DNA of 64,000 bases from Ochromonas danica (GCA_015146655.1 VKHL01000022.1:150325-214324), one strand, 5' to 3'. Shown: positions 12,248 to 26,800, counted from the stretch's first letter. Numbers and translations are program-made. The notes: generated from the sequence alone by a model not told the origin.

Positions 12248-13661
12248 TTGGGGATGAAGTGGAAGTTCGATTGGAACTTCTATGAGAGCCAGAGTTTTCG
12301 ATTGATATCTCTTTTTATTCATTTCTCTTTATTAGCATCTTATACAGTAATACAGGGAAATACCTTCTCCTCTTCTTCCATTGTCATGAAATCTTCCCCC
12401 ACAGAGAATGATGCAATATTGCATGATCCCACTACTATATCCAGTCCCCTCCCACCTAAGATCATTGTCGGTTATGCGAATTGGAATCAATGTGATGATA
12501 AGATCATTCAAGCCGTGAAAGATGGGGTCAATGTTGTTATATGGTTCTCTATCAATCTCTCTACAGACCAAAACACGGAAGGTCATCCTCCAATCATCAC
12601 CAATGGGCCTGACATGGACTGTGTAGCAGAGAAAGTCCGTATTATCCGTGATGAACTAAAGCTTCCTTGTGTGCATTTAATCTCAATTGGTGGATGGAAC
12701 TCACCACATCCAGATACAACTCATTCAGCAGATGTCATGTTTCAGGCTTGGCATCATTGGAATCGTCATCATATAGCACGACCTGAGAAAGGCTTCCATG
12801 GGTTTGATGGGATTGACTGGGATATTGAAGGTAATGACACTCCTTCCTCCCCCTATAACACCTTCAGTGTGCCCTGTCTGGATCTCATGGGTCGCTTCTC
12901 TCAACTCGCCAAAGCTACGGGATATCTTGTTGCCATGGCACCTGCTGAATCCTATCTTGATCCATCTATCCCATTATTTGATCGGAGTTTATTACATGAA
13001 TATGAGGAATGGAAAGGTCATATCCCAACCTTTGCTTACCATGGTCGAAATGTCTATGCCTATCTACTGGCCCGCTATGGCGTAACTTCACTTGCTGCTT
13101 CTGATCACAATACAATTCCACTTGAAGTGGAAACTTTCGATTTTATTACTATTCAATTTTATGAAGGCTATTCTCATCTTTTATATCGATTATCTCATGG
13201 TAATCAAGAGGTGGAAGAAGAAGTTGAGAGAGTGGTTCGTCGACTAGTTGATGGATGGTCCTTGAACTTCTCTGTAGATTCTGAATTGGACTATCCCACT
13301 GAAGAATTGATTAGAATAGCTCCTGAGAGACTCGTTATTGGCCTAGCGAATGGATGGGCTGGAGATGGAAAGTTTCTCTTGCTTTCAACTGATCAGGTGA
13401 GGTCTATTTAGCATTATTCTCATGGTGCTGTAGTTGACATTATTTCGATCTTTGCTGTAGATTGAGAGTGTCTACCAGCATTTAATAAAGAAAAATATGT
13501 CAATTCGTGGATTTGCCTTCTGGAATATCCTGGACGAAGGGCAGACGTCAAAACAGTTCCCCAATCAACCAGTCTTCATGGCAAGAGGATTAAATAGGTT
13601 CTTGAACATAAGGCCAAAAGAAATCACTTCTGAAGTCTCTGTAGCAAGGGAAGAACTATGA
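12248..13661 (+). CDS. Secreted or membrane-anchored glycoside hydrolase family 18 (chitinase-like) protein
   Basis: Two exons, 12248-13396 and 13461-13661, joined in phase 0; 449 residues. A hydrophobic segment at residues about 18-36 (LISLFIHFSLLASYTVIQG) is a signal peptide or anchor. The barrel starts near KIIVGYANWN (71-80). The SxGG strand is present (SIGGW, 146-150), and the catalytic DxxDxDxE signature is intact as D187, D190, D192 and E194 in GFDGIDWDIEG. Exon 2 supplies the last barrel strand (RGFAFWNILDE). The expected reaction is hydrolysis of beta-1,4-GlcNAc polymers such as chitin, or a chitinase-like lectin role. No chitin-binding module is visible. A second ATG two codons downstream (12254) is an equally good start. 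Confidence 0.88.
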
Positions 13662-13792
13662 ACGAATGATTTCTTTTCATACATTAAAATTTGTAAAAAA
13701 AATGATAATTACAGGTTAGATAGACTCCTGTGTTGCAAGGCCATTGTCTCATGAATAGGCGAACATCAGTCTTTCCTCCTCCCGCCAAGCTG

Positions 13793-16700
13793 TCATATAG
13801 ATCCATCCAGCAAGGTTTGCAACACATCAAAAAATCCAGAAGATGCACCGACTAATTGGCGATGCACTTCTTCAACAGTTATAACTAGTGGGCGATAGCG
13901 TACCAGATCTATCGCCGCTTCTTCGATTTCTCTTTCTCTAGCTGTAATGTGATAAGACAGCTCTTTTAATAGCTGGAAAGTGATCGTAAAGAGGTCACAT
14001 GCTTCTCCCATGCGTTTATCGTTTAGACTTCTTTGTTTTCCTTTGCCGTTACTCTCTTCCGTAGTGGCAGCGAGAGAATCGCCCTCTTCTTCGATAACTA
14101 TTAGACCATCGGCGCTCGGGAGAGGAGGTACATGACTCAGATCATCCTCTCGTAATTTGTGCCCTCTTCCATATAGAGCATAGTCACTCAATGCATAATC
14201 AAAATATGCAAATTGATGGTAGTTTGGGTCTCCTGCATAAGCTAGGACAGGATAGAGATGAAGAAAATTGGCCGAAGCAGCAACACGAATCGACAACGCT
14301 GTAAGGTTTGACCACAACTTTCGATGTGCTAACCAACGAGCCGCAGTGATGATATCACCAGAAATTAGACAACATTTTACGATATCCTCCACAGTTGAAG
14401 ATGAACTCAGTGGTTGTCGAAGTGAAGCCACTGATTGTGCCAGGATGGCTTCATGGGATGCTTTCAAAAAGCTGTGATAAATCTGACTTCTATCCATTTG
14501 CTGTACAATGAAAGGCAAGGGAGGAATAGAGTTACTTGGTGTGATTTCTGATTGATTTTGATAATTGTGCGGGATTGACGCTAGAAGAGAATGCTGCTCT
14601 GGATGGGGATAAGGCGAGATAGCGGCTCCACGAAAAGATTGACGCAAAACTGTAAAAAACCACTCCCATTTCTGTGAAATTTCAGTCGTGTTTTGGGGAA
14701 TGACTAAGTGTGAACTTGGGGGCTCTTCTCTCTTGCTGGAAGATGTTGCAGAGAAAGTAGAAGCTGCAGGAGGAGATGTTGTTGAGCGTCTGCGAGAAAG
14801 CGCTTGATAATAGGCCTCTCTTCCTCCTCCTTCCTCTCCCAAGATCATCAGGCAAATGACTTCTTCTAGCGCAGTAAAAATCTCGTATAGAGTTTGAGAT
14901 CGGTCACTGGCGAATGAAAGATGAAGGAATAGCAATCGCAACAGAGCACCACCAAAACCGTCTTCCTTCGCCTCGTGTTCGTCTTGCTTCAATTGATAGA
15001 CGACTTCTGCCAAAAGCCATGGATCAATTAACTTTGCCAAGACAGTTTGCCAGTCTACTGATGGGCCGGAAGGCTGCAAGGTGATGACATCCAGATTATC
15101 CCAAGGACTTTTGCTTTCCCAGCTTGTTTCATTGCCTCCGTTGCAACTAAGATGATTGTCCGCATCCTCTGGTGTAGAAATAGAAGAACTTACATATGAA
15201 AACAACGAGGTCTCATAAAAGTCGTCATCAGGATACTCCTCCTCTTTCAAGCTCTCCATGAACTGCTTCAGTTCTTCTTCGTTTACCTTGATACTCAATT
15301 CATCATTTTCCTCATCGATTCCATCCATCTCGACAGCGATTAGATAATCGTCGTAATTGATGTTGCTAGTGGCAAGAGGAGAAGAAGAGGGCTTAGGTAA
15401 CAAACCGGCATGCTGCAGGCAATTATGCAGGAGCTGCTCAAAAGAAGTCATTGTTGGTTCCTCTTCCTCCAAGTCATCATGATACCCAGGCATAACATCT
15501 GCAAGACTTTTGACTCCACCACCTCTAGTAGGGGGAGGGGGTAAAAAGGCCTGTTCTGACATATTCTGTGTTTCTTGCGCCGGGGCCACAGCATTCCCTC
15601 CCAGATAATTCTCAAACAAAGCATCCAATAACTAGCCCAAAAAGCACGAAATACACCAATAAAGAAAGAAAGGTAATTAAGAAAGAGTTGAAAGCAATCG
15701 CACCTGATGAGACATGAAAAGATCGGAAGAAGTGGAAGAAGAGATGTCCAATTGTAAGCTGAGCAACTTGCTATCAGCTCCTAATAATAGGACAGGCAGC
15801 TGGGAAATTCTACGTCGGTTTAGTCCCATACTAGCGTCTTCACTTTGAATACAGCGAAGACAAGTTGACTCCAACGGGAGTGCACGTTGAAGATCTGCTA
15901 GAGAGAGGGAGAGAGGGAGCGGAACTTGAAGTGAAGCCACGGCATCCCCCGGACTGCCTTCGGGCAGAACATCTTCAGAGTTCAAGCTTCTTCGCTCTTT
16001 CTTTTTTTCAATCACTTTCCAACGTAATATTTTCAATCGTTCGACATGAAAAGGTGATGCTTGAGAAGCAGGAGTTGGAAGATGAAGGAGGAAATGAACA
16101 GATTGAGAAGAAGCAGAAGGTCCTCGGCAGTTATCAAACAGAAAGAGTCGATCTCCATCCTCTACTCGAGATCGAGACAATGCCTGAGGCAAAGTACTAT
16201 GAGCTATTACAGATAACACACCATATAGACAGCTGATCTTCACCAAGCGGGTCGTAACTTTGTCGATAGTGGACTGTCGAGCTTTGGAAGTTATGGTTAA
16301 TAAACTGAATGATGATGTTATCGAATAATTTCTTCCAAAGCCAACTGTGCTACCATTAGAAAACTTGGATGGCGAAGCATCTGTTACAGATATCTTTGGA
16401 ATCCATTTCACTTCTAATATCTCCTCGGAGGCCGTATTCCCAGCTTTCCACCCCATCAACTCTTTCAATGACCCTCTCACAAGCTTACCAAGGTCATAAG
16501 AATTAACAGAGAGGAAAATCTCTCCCTCCATGCTCTGCTCCAGTGTCCAGAGGCGATGATTATCATATGTTAATCCTAACAGACGATGCAACCGATAGAG
16601 TGTCAATCCAGCAGTTACTTCCAACTTAGGTTGATCCGTGTTTTGATCACTTATTCCATTTTCACCATTGGTGTGATGAATAGAAAGGATGCTCTGCTTC

Positions 16701-17314
16701 ACTAGAATAGGTTCGACAACTGGGGTACCATCTTCCACTGCTGTAGATGATGGTGAAGATGAATGATCAATTCCTGGTATTCGACTGGATACGGCGGCAG
16801 AGGACGAAGGATGAGATGACGATGATGAAGATGATGATGATTCCAAATAAAAAATACGATGAATAGCTAAATCCATATTTAAATACAAAATCTCTCGATT
16901 ATCTTGAATTTGTAAAGGTTGTTTCAAGTTGACTTGGGTAATAAGATCATATTGATGACCACGAATAGGATCATCATGATACCATAGATAACATGTGAGG
17001 TCTGATAGGATAACCACTGTATACTTAGCTACACTATCCCATTGACAAAGACGATTTGTCCAAGGATAGTGCCGTGTTTTATTGGTTAATAAATTCGTCA
17101 CTGTAGATCCTATAGAGAGACAGAATCTTGATCCATGAGTTAAGATCACAAGGAAATGTAAATCATCGAGAAAGCGAATAGCGTGAACAATGGAGGAAGA
17201 GGTAGAAGAAGAAGAGGAAGGAGGACCCCTAGTGCCTTTGGTGGTGGTGGTCTTCTCGAAGGTATTCTCTCCTAAGTCATGTAAGACACAATGAATTGAA
17301 TTCATATCGAACAA
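13793..17314 (-). CDS. Large protein, N-terminal beta-rich and C-terminal helical, unrecognised
   Basis: Two exons, 17314-15704 and 15631-13793, joined in phase 0 through a canonical intron (GTGCGA...GCTAG); 1,149 residues. The first half has short beta-like stretches (HAIRFLDDLHFLVILTHGSRF; YTVVILSDLTCYLWYHDD; TVGFGRNYSITSSFSLLTI) with Ser-rich loops, which could be a degenerate beta-propeller. The second half is acidic and then helical (DIITAARWLAHRKLWSNLTAL; AYFDYALSDYALYG), resembling an alpha-solenoid. Such propeller-plus-solenoid architecture is typical of coat, tethering or nucleoporin-type scaffolds, but I cannot assign a family. It is head-to-head with the zinc-finger gene starting at 17601, leaving 286 bases for both promoters. 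Confidence 0.7.
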
Positions 17315-17600
17315 GTGAGAAGAGAAGATGGAAGAACTTCTAGATACACTTTTTTCAGTTTAATTTTCACTTCCCTTCTTCCTTCCTTCAACTGCTTTCA
17401 CTCAAACAACAAAGATTCTCTTTCAGCATTCATCTAAAACTCCAAAATCTGGATTTTCCTCGAAATCGATGTTTTCGATGTTTCCACGTCAACACAACAA
17501 TAATTGAGAAACTGTCACTCACCTGCTTGCACAGTATAATTGATGAATTGAAAAAGAAAAGAAAAGAAATAAATTCCAGAAGAAAGACAAAAGAGCATCA

Positions 17601-17733
17601 ATGGAACTTTCTCCTCGATCAAAACTGCTAACCCAGTTGGCAGTTGTTGACAGGTAGGTATTCCTCCTCTCTCTCTACTTCTCTCTACCTCTATCTACCT
17701 CTCTCTGTCACCTCATTGATTGCCCTCTTTCTA

Positions 17734-17765
<32 letters not shown>

Positions 17766-19838
17766 TCACTTTCACTTGCTCTCTCTCTCTCTATCTCTCT
17801 CTGTCTGTCTCTCTGTGTCTCTTACTGTGTGTCTGAGTGAATAGAGCGATTGAGAAGTTGTTAGTCCAGAATGAAGAAGGAACAGTGCCAGCTGTCAAGC
17901 CTCACACCTCCTCCTCCTCCTCCTCCTCGAGGAAGAAGAAGAACACTACTACCACCTTCACCACTGCTGCCACCTCCTTGTTGAGAGCCTCTCACTCTGC
18001 CTCTCCACTCTTCCAGCAGACTTCTTCCAGAGAGAAAGAACAGCTCCTGCAGCAGCAACAACAACAGGATGAATCGTTTCGTATTGTGACTATGGGACCT
18101 CAGCCAGGTAGACGCTACCCCCTACCCTTAGACTGCACTACCTAGGGGGTGCAGACTGACTACCTTGGGTAGCAATGAGGTGATGATCTAATGTAATGTG
18201 ATGTGATGGGTGTGTCTTCTTTCAGTGATTTGTCCTCATTGCACAGAGGAAGTAGAAGCCAGACATCTGCAAAGGTAGACCACCTACTACCCCTCCTCCT
18301 CCTCCTCCTCCTCCTCCTCTTCCTACCCTTCCTATCACTCACTGTGTATCATCAACCATGATGAGATAACAGACATGAGAAAGAGCTCTGTGCCAATCGA
18401 TGGACTTTCTGTCAGGCATGTGGTGAACAAGTTCGTCGACTAGCTCTTGGTCTTCATCGCCAACGCCTTTGCCCCGCCTTAGCCACAAGAGAGAAGCTCT
18501 TAATAGAGAAGAAAGAGAAGGCTGAGCGAGAAGAAGCCTTAGAACAAGAACGAGAACGAGTTGCTCGTATTATTACTGAGAGACATGTTAGTCGTCCTGG
18601 AAGTAGCTATTCAAAGGTAGGAGGAGGAGGAGGAGGGGTGGAGCAGCAGCAGGAGCAGGAGGAGGAGGAGGTGTTGGTAACTTGTCAAGATTGTCAACAA
18701 CGATTACGACCACGCCTAATGGATGAACATCGTCGAAGTGAATGTCCCTCAAGGAAGATGATTTGTCCTAATTATGATCAAGGCTGTCCTGAGATTAACA
18801 TCCCTTATCATCAACTTAATGATCATCTACGATATCATTGTATTGTACTTCAGAATAAAGAGAAGATGTTAATAAGATGTAAACAACGATTAGAAAAGAT
18901 ACAATGTGCTACCTGTGGTGAATGGTTAGCTGTAAAAGATTGGTCCAAACATGAAAGAGAAGATTGTGTAAATCACTTAGTACATTGTAAGAATTATCCA
19001 TTTGGTTGTCAAGTTATGATACCTTATCAAGAAAGATCATTACATGAATGTATTGAAGAAAGTTATTGTCGTCAAGGATTATATTTTAATGGATTTGGTA
19101 GTTATTTAAAGATTAATGAAAGTGATATTTTACCACCTTGGTCTGTTGAGGTAAGATTATGATTATTACTATGTATATGTATATGGTTATCATGGTTATT
19201 GTTAATCTATGTTAAATACTGTTATTATGTTATCATTGTTAATTGAAGTGTATATTTTCTAAGAGTTAGTGAATTCACTAACTGTTTTATGTATTTCCTT
19301 AATTTATTTGTGTATATCCTTTATTGCTATACTACCCTATTTATTATTTATTACATCTATCACTACATCTATTAGATTTACAGTTTATATATCAATACTC
19401 TTGTCTAACCTTCTGTTGTCTACTAGTTATGGCTCTATCGTCCATCTCTAGCAGAGAGTATGAAACAACATCTTCTCTCTCTCTTCTTACAACTACCCGC
19501 TTACTTCCTAGCCTATGCTACTGAGATGAACATTAAGAATAAAGTCATGCAACTAGTAAGAGGACTAAAAGAAGAAGGTTCAAGTAATGGTGGTCAACCT
19601 CCACCACCTACTGCTACTAAGTTTGAACGTCAACAATGGCAGAAACAACGTGTAGAAGAGCGTATGCATCTTGTCAATGAGCTCACTGCATTGATTCCTG
19701 TCTATTCAGATGCTGTCTTAGCCTATCTACAAGCTTTCCAAGCTGTAGCGATCTCCATGGAAGCGGTAAGTCTATTACTACCCTTTAGTAACTGGGTGAA
19801 GGTACTGTAGTAACTAACGGTCATGTTCACCATGGGGT

Positions 19839-19929
<91 letters not shown>

Positions 19930-22900
19930 CTTTATAGAGTATGGCATGTGGTATAGAATGGCGTATTGAAAGTCGATCAACTACAGGAGGAGGAGGGGAG
20001 AAGGTAGAACCAGTCTTCTCATTGCAGGTAAGATCAACGGCTACTTCTTCTTCTCTCTCAATTAGAGTGCCAAGTTAGTAATGGTGTGACTGTGACATGA
20101 TGCTAGTCGACCTATCCAGGTGAATTGAGTAAAAGTGTTCCAGTGCAGCCTTACCTTGGTACCTCTACAACCTCAAGTGGTCCACATGGTGGTGGTGATA
20201 GTAGTAGTCTAGGTAGTGGTGGAGCAGGAGGAGGAGGAGGTAGTGTGATTGGTAGAGAGAAGGAGAGAGATGATAACTCCTCTGTGACTACCCTGCCCTC
20301 CTCCACCACTACTCCTGCTCCTCCTGCACCTACTACCACTACCTCTACCTCTTTCTCTCTACCTCAAGACTTCAACGTCCTCCTAACCCATCCTATGGTC
20401 CAAGTCTTCACCTCCTCCACTAGTGCTATCTCTCGCTTCTTTGAGAGATCTTTCTACACAGAATGGCAGAAGAGGGTAGAAGCTCTCTACCCTCCTCCTC
20501 CTGCTCCTGCTCCTCCTGCTGCTACTCTTGACGATGAGAAGAGTATGAATGAATACACAGGGGAGGAGAAGAATGAGGAAGGAGAAGAAGTAGTAGCAGG
20601 AGAAGGAGGAGGAGGAGGGCTACCTGTTGAAGAGATGAAGGAAGACAACTCTCCTCCTCCTCCTGCTACTACCACTACCACTACTCTCTTTGAAGAAGAT
20701 GACCTTGATGAAGCTCTCCAAGCAGAGATCTTCGCTGACATAGCAATGGCTAACACTGCTCCTATTCCTCTGCAACACAGTCCCTGCTGGTTAGCCTTCC
20801 TGCTGGATTGGGTAGTACAGCCTAGCTATGCCTTAGAACATTACACCTTCTCTCTCATGACTTGGAATGATCTAGTACATGAGTTAGCCAAGTTATTGAA
20901 GAAAGACTTTGATCGTTTACAAGATGGAAGGTAGGTACTCCTCCTCCCCCTCCTCCTCCTCCTCCTCCTCCTCCTCATGTTGTTATTGTATGGGTAGGAT
21001 TGAGACAGGGTTATTAACACCTGATGTAGTCTCTGGAGATAGCAATCGTTACTCTAATAAGAGGAAGTCTAGTCGTAAGGAATCTTCTTCTCTACTTGCC
21101 TCTCTCACTACCTCGAACAACACTACCTCGGAGGAGAAGGAGGTGGAGGAAGTGGAGGTAGGAGGAGGAGGAGAAGAAGAAGAGAAGAAAAGTAAAGCTG
21201 CTCGTAGAAAAGAGAAGGTAACAATAACAGATAATAACAGATAATAGATAACAGATGATAGATAGTAATAGATAGTGTGAGATAGTAATAACAGATAGTA
21301 ATAGATAGTAATAGTTAGTGTTAGTTATGAGATAGTATTAGTTAGTATTAGTTAGTATTAGTTAGTATTAGTTAGTCAGAATAGTTGATTGATTTCATTT
21401 GATTTGATTTGATTTACTGTTGATTACTATCAGTATTTATTATTTAATTTGTTTGTTGAATAGGATCGACAACGAAGAGAGTTAAAGAAACTATCTACTC
21501 AACAACAAGATAATACTAATGAAGGAGAAGGTAGTCAACAAGAAGGAGGAGCAGGAGGAGGAGGAGGGAAGAAGGAGTTGAAGCTAATTGCTCGTACCAC
21601 AGAATTGTTTCGCAGTGGCTGTGGGGCAGATATTCTCATGGAATCTCAAAGTGTTAACTTACAAGGCAATCGTAGTCGAGTGTGTTTGTCCATGTTTTCA
21701 GGTCTCTCTCTGCTAGATACCTCCCCGTTATTAAGTGAGAAGGAGGAGGAGGAGGGAGAAGGAGGAGGAGGAATGGTAGATCATCATTATGAACTCTTAT
21801 TACCAGTGAAAGAATTTAGTCGATTAGCTGGGCTAAGAGGACAGATTGGTCTAGTAGCAGCAGTTGGTTGTAGCACCTCCTCCTCCTCCTCCTCCACCAC
21901 CAAAAGCAACAACAACTATATCATAAGTGAAGTGATAGGATCTCAAGCTATCTCCTTTGCTAACAAGTTACCACGTAATCGATGGTGTCATCTAGCTTTC
22001 ATAGCTAATCAACAACAGAAGATAGCCTGTTATCTAGATGGTAGCATGACAACAACAATGAAAGATGTCACTATTCCTTTACCAATGTTATCATTAGGTG
22101 GTAGTCCGTATAGTTGTCGAACATTTCGTGGAGTTGTATTAGATGCAAGATATTGGGATCATCCTCGTAGTGCAAGTCAAGTTAATCACTTTATGCATCG
22201 ATTACTTCGTCTCACACCACCTAATGAACAACTACCTCTTGGTCTGAAAGGTAGTGGTGGTAGTGGTAGTCGTAGTGGTAGTCGTAGTGGTAGTCGTAGT
22301 GGTAGTAGACAGCAAGAGGAGAGTAGTAGTAGTAGCAGGAGGAGGAGGAAGAAGAGGAAGAAGAAGAGAAGACAAGGAAAGGTATACGATGATGATGGTT
22401 TGATAGCCTGGTGGACATGTGAAGATGGTCTACCCTCTTCTCATGTCACAGATATTACTCGTCATCGATTTAAAACACCTTTATCAAATGAAATTGATTA
22501 TCCTATAGAGATGATGGTAGGATATGATCAACGATATCCTATACCTACTAGTATATTACATGAAATACCATCAGGTTTACATATATTAGTTCCTAATGAG
22601 CGATGGAGAGAGATTGGATTTAATGAATTTTGTAGTAAATATAATAGTGATAGTAAACTACATCGTCATCATGATTTAGAGAAATTGAGAGAGAGATTAT
22701 TAGGAAGATGGTATTGGATTCAAGTTGAAACAATCCCTTCTACTTCTACTGCATCAGTAGATAGTCATCGTTTGATTGCTCCTCCTCCTGCTCCTACTAC
22801 AACTACCACTACCTCTACTGTTGGTGGTAATACTACCAGTGCTACTACCGTGGTGTCTCATTCAAAAGGAAAGAAAAGCCACCTCCCAAGCTATCTTAAT

Positions 22901-23716
22901 GATGGTATGATTGAAGGAGGAGGAGGAGATGGTAAACAGAATCAATTACCAATACCTTCTTATCGTGAATCAAATCTCTGTCCTTTTGAAATACGTCGAC
23001 TTCGTTTAGCTAAACTTGGTCGTGCTTTACATCATATGATACCATGTCCATTAGGATGTGGTGAAGAAATGTCAGCCATGTCAAGACGATTTCATGTACG
23101 ATATCAATGTCCAAGAAGATATATACGATGTCGATATGATTTCTGTGGTTGTCTTTTTCCAGCAGAAGAACAAGAACGACATGAACGAACAGAATGTGAA
23201 CTTATTCAACAACGTGATAAATGGTTACAACATGCTGAGAGATTTTCAACGATGTATCCATGTCCATTATGTTCTGAATTAATTCCTTTACGTGATCTAG
23301 AAGAACATCAAAGAGAACAATGTGAACATCGATTGATCTTTTGTCCTTATTCTGATTGTATTTTTGGATCACCACAACCTTTCGGACGACCTCTTAGTGC
23401 TACGAACAAGAGTGTACTTGCACGGACAACATCGAAATCCATTCAAAGGGATGAAAAGAAACTCATAAGTCCCTCTCCAAGCTCACCATCAAAGTCAAAG
23501 ACAGCATGGAGCGAAGAGGCGGATGAAGATGAAGAAGATGATGATGATGAAGAGGAGGAAGAAGTAGTCAAACCTCAACTTCCTGCTCATCGACTATCGC
23601 ATCATCTTCAATATGACTGCACAAGTCAGAAGCGTAAAATGCTCTTTATGTTAGTTGAAAGAGCTCGTGAACGCCATCCTTATCCACGCCCTTGGGGACT
23701 GGAGATTGAACTGTGA
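17601..23716 (+). CDS. Multi-zinc-finger (TRAF-type) protein with interrupted LamG-like lectin domain
   Basis: Nine exons with consistent phase: 17601-17653, 17845-18107, 18226-18274, 18373-19150, 19427-19765, 19938-20027, 20107-20930, 20998-21217 and 21464-23716; about 1,622 residues. Early zinc fingers read CPHC...H...H and CQACGEQV, then a TRAF-like Cys/His cluster (TCQDCQQRL; CPNYDQGC; CATCGEWL; CKNYPFGC). GLYFNGFGSYLKI...WSVELWLYRP resembles the first strands of a LamG/concanavalin-type domain. Exon 9 seems to resume that fold (NRWCHLAFIANQQQKIACYLDG; FRGVVLDARYWDHPRS; GLIAWWTCEDG) after several hundred residues of helical and low-complexity insertion. A second TRAF-type cluster (CPLGCGEEM; CPRRYIRC; CPLCSELI) precedes an acidic tail. 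TRAF-type fingers usually mediate protein contacts or ubiquitin signalling; the specific role is unknown. Confidence 0.75.
19839..19929 (+). repeat. (TG)n microsatellite in intron 5 of zinc-finger/LamG gene
   Basis: A pure TG tract of about 80 bases lies just before the acceptor at 19937 in intron 19766-19937. Confidence 0.95.
21218..21463 (+). repeat. Degenerate A/T/G tandem repeat intron
   Basis: The intron consists largely of repeats around ATAGTAATAGATAGT, TTAGTATTAG (four tandem copies near 21320-21375) and GATTT units. It is flanked by GTAACA and TTGAATAG, consistent with splicing. Confidence 0.8.
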
Positions 23717-23814
23717 TTCATAGCGATTGGGTTCACTTCAGGGTTTTTAACTTTTAAGACATTCATGACATACCAACTTTTCCCTTTACTTTGTTATCGT
23801 GTAATGTCAAGTAA

Positions 23815-26800
23815 CTATCGAAAGATTTCTCTTAATGTGCCCTTGAAGCGTGCTGCTTCCCTTTGCATCTTGTCTTTCTTGATCTCTTCGATACTTTTAT
23901 GCACTTGTGCAGTAATTTCCGTATCATTAGCGTCTTCACTAGAACTTCTCGCTTGCTTTTTATGAAGAAGAGAAGCGAATGGAGGGGGCTTATATGCATC
24001 ATAAGTACTCTTGATCATACTCTGTGGCTTATTGCTGCTACTGCTACTCATGGGATCTGGAGTACTTCCCTGCTGATCTTGTTTCTGTAAAAAGAAGCGT
24101 TCTTTGCTTGAGAACTTTGGTCGAGGCAACACCTTTTTCGCAGGGCTACCCGCTTCAAAGGGGATCAACCGACACACTCTCCTTGAATCCGGTCGATCTT
24201 TACCAGCATTAACTTTCTTCACCAAAGCAATGGCCTCTTCTTGCAGTTGTAATCTTCGTTGGAACTCATCTACTGATGAAGCTTCACTGCTGCCTCCATT
24301 CGTGGTTGATGAAGAAGCCAAACTTATTTCTGTTGGGCTACTAGGCCTCGATGCGAATGGAGTAGAGCCAATAGTGTTGTTAGTAAAGCGACGACCAAGA
24401 GAAGACTTCAATGCAACCACATCCTCCAGAGGGAACGAATCCGATCTGGAAACAATGGGCTGATTTAAAGTTAGTGCAGGTCTTCGGGTGGTGGTCTTCC
24501 TTCTCGAATGAGACGATGGACTAAGATCAACCGTGACATTAACACCATCATCATCACGCGCCAATACCATGGGTCTAGGCAAAGCATCCGATTTGAGCAA
24601 GTCTATCGTTTCAGGATCTAATGAAGATCTCAGTCGTCTCATACTCTCACGTTTATTCAATGGACGACCATTATCGTCCAACTTATCCACTAACAAGGGT
24701 TCTTGTCGTTTTAGACGATATTGGTTGACGACCATACGAATAAAACGAGATATTGTTATAGCTGCACGAAATCGTTTTAGTGCATCTTTTCGCAACATGA
24801 AGGTTTCTACCTTGACTTCTCGCTCAGCACGAATCTTTTGAAGACGACCCATAAATCCTCGAACTACTCCTTGCACCTTCGCTAAAGTGCGTTTCCAATT
24901 TCTCTTTCTTCGAATCACCGCCACCCTTCTACGAGCTAGATATCCTCGAATCAAACGCTGAATGTGAACAGCGTGAATATTAACAAATTTAGGATCCAAG
25001 CGATAAATTTCTCTTCGACCCTTTCGATCATTACGGAAGGCTACTTGAGCCATCCCGTTTTCCCTCTTCGCAAAAGAAGAAGTTCTAATTAGAGGGGGTG
25101 GTGTACTAGCTCCATCATCATCAAAGAATCTCTCAGAATGAGCACTTCTTGTAGAGATTGTATCAGCTGTTGTCATCCATTCCGGCTGATTAGTACCAGT
25201 ATCATCAGTACGAAGAAATCGATTAGTTATCAGATGTCGTGATCCACGCACTTTATTAACGATACGATTTCTTGTAGTTGTCAGACTTGTTTCAATACTA
25301 GGAATAGGAAATGCTGAAGAGAGATCTTGAATTAAAGATAAAGAAGCAGTGCTAGTGGAAGGATCTAATGTCTTGCTAACATACTCCATCTTATTATTAG
25401 TATTATGATTGTATTGCGACTCATCTAAAGTCAAAGAGAACACTTTTTCTCCTTCAAATAGCATACTATGACTTTGATCAAGCATTACAGATGACTCTAG
25501 AGGAGGTAGTCCAATATAACTATTTGAAGCATTCAAAGGGATAGTGATCATTGAAGCTTGATTTTGAATATATTTGGATGATATTCCAGTTAATAAAGTA
25601 GAGTCTGATTGATGTCTTAATTTCAATAATTCCTTCGTTTGAAAGCAGCAGCCATTGCTATCATTATTATCTTCTTCTTGACTGTTTTCCTGCATAGAAG
25701 ATGTTATATCTAGACCTCCTCCTCCTATAACATTCTCTAAGCTATTATTATGAAGGTTAATAATAGAAGAAGAAGAATTGCTTTGTAAAGATTCATAAAT
25801 CATACGCTTTTGTTCAACTTTTTCTCTTTTCTCTTTCAAAGATTGATTAATTCGTACTTCATCTTCAAAGAGTACCATTAAATCAAGACATCGTCTTCTA
25901 AGATCTAATGGTAAAGGAGGAATAATAAAAATGGATGGAAATATTTCAGCAAATCCTATAGCAGCTTCAACAACATAAGGATTATGATTTGGATTATTCC
26001 AAAAGAATTGTGCAATATCAACACTTTGTATGATAGCTTTCTTAAGGGTATAGTTAGGTAAAGAAGTGTTACGAAGTTGATATCGATCAAGTTGTTCATC
26101 AGTGAGATCTTCTATCTCACCCCAGGAATAATCACAATAATCTCTTAACTGTTCCCATGGTTCAAATACTCTTACTAGAGGATGAGATCGAGATGTCATC
26201 ATACCTTTTCCTGAATCATCACTACCAAATCGTGAGATAATACCATGATGATGATGATGCTGATGATGACGAGATGTCTCACCACGACTTGTTAGAGCAT
26301 CTCGAGATTCATCACCACCACGTGATCGATGACGACTATTACTACCACCTTGTCGACTATGACTATTCCTAAGAGATGAATGATGTTGTTGTTGATATTC
26401 TCCTCCTCCTCCTCCTCGAGATGAATGAGAGGAAGATAGTAGACGACTACTATGAGGTAAGGGAGAATTCGATGACGTGCCTCTTCGAGATACTACCTTT
26501 TCACTTTCAGTTTCAGTTTTTGTTTCAGTTTTTGTTTCAGTTTCCTTCTTTCCCCTTTCAATATCTTCTTCCGTCTCACTAGTACGATGAGGATGATTAG
26601 GTGTATTAGTTGTAGTTGTAGTGGAAGGACTACTAGGAGTAGATTGATTATCCTCTTCTTCTTCTCTAGGTGTAGTAGTAGAAGTAGGAAATTGATGTTT
26701 TTTCGCTATTTGATCATTTTTCTCTACTTCTTGTAATAATTGTAAATTATCAAATAAAAACTTTGTATCTTGTATAATATATCCACGTCGATGATGTTGT

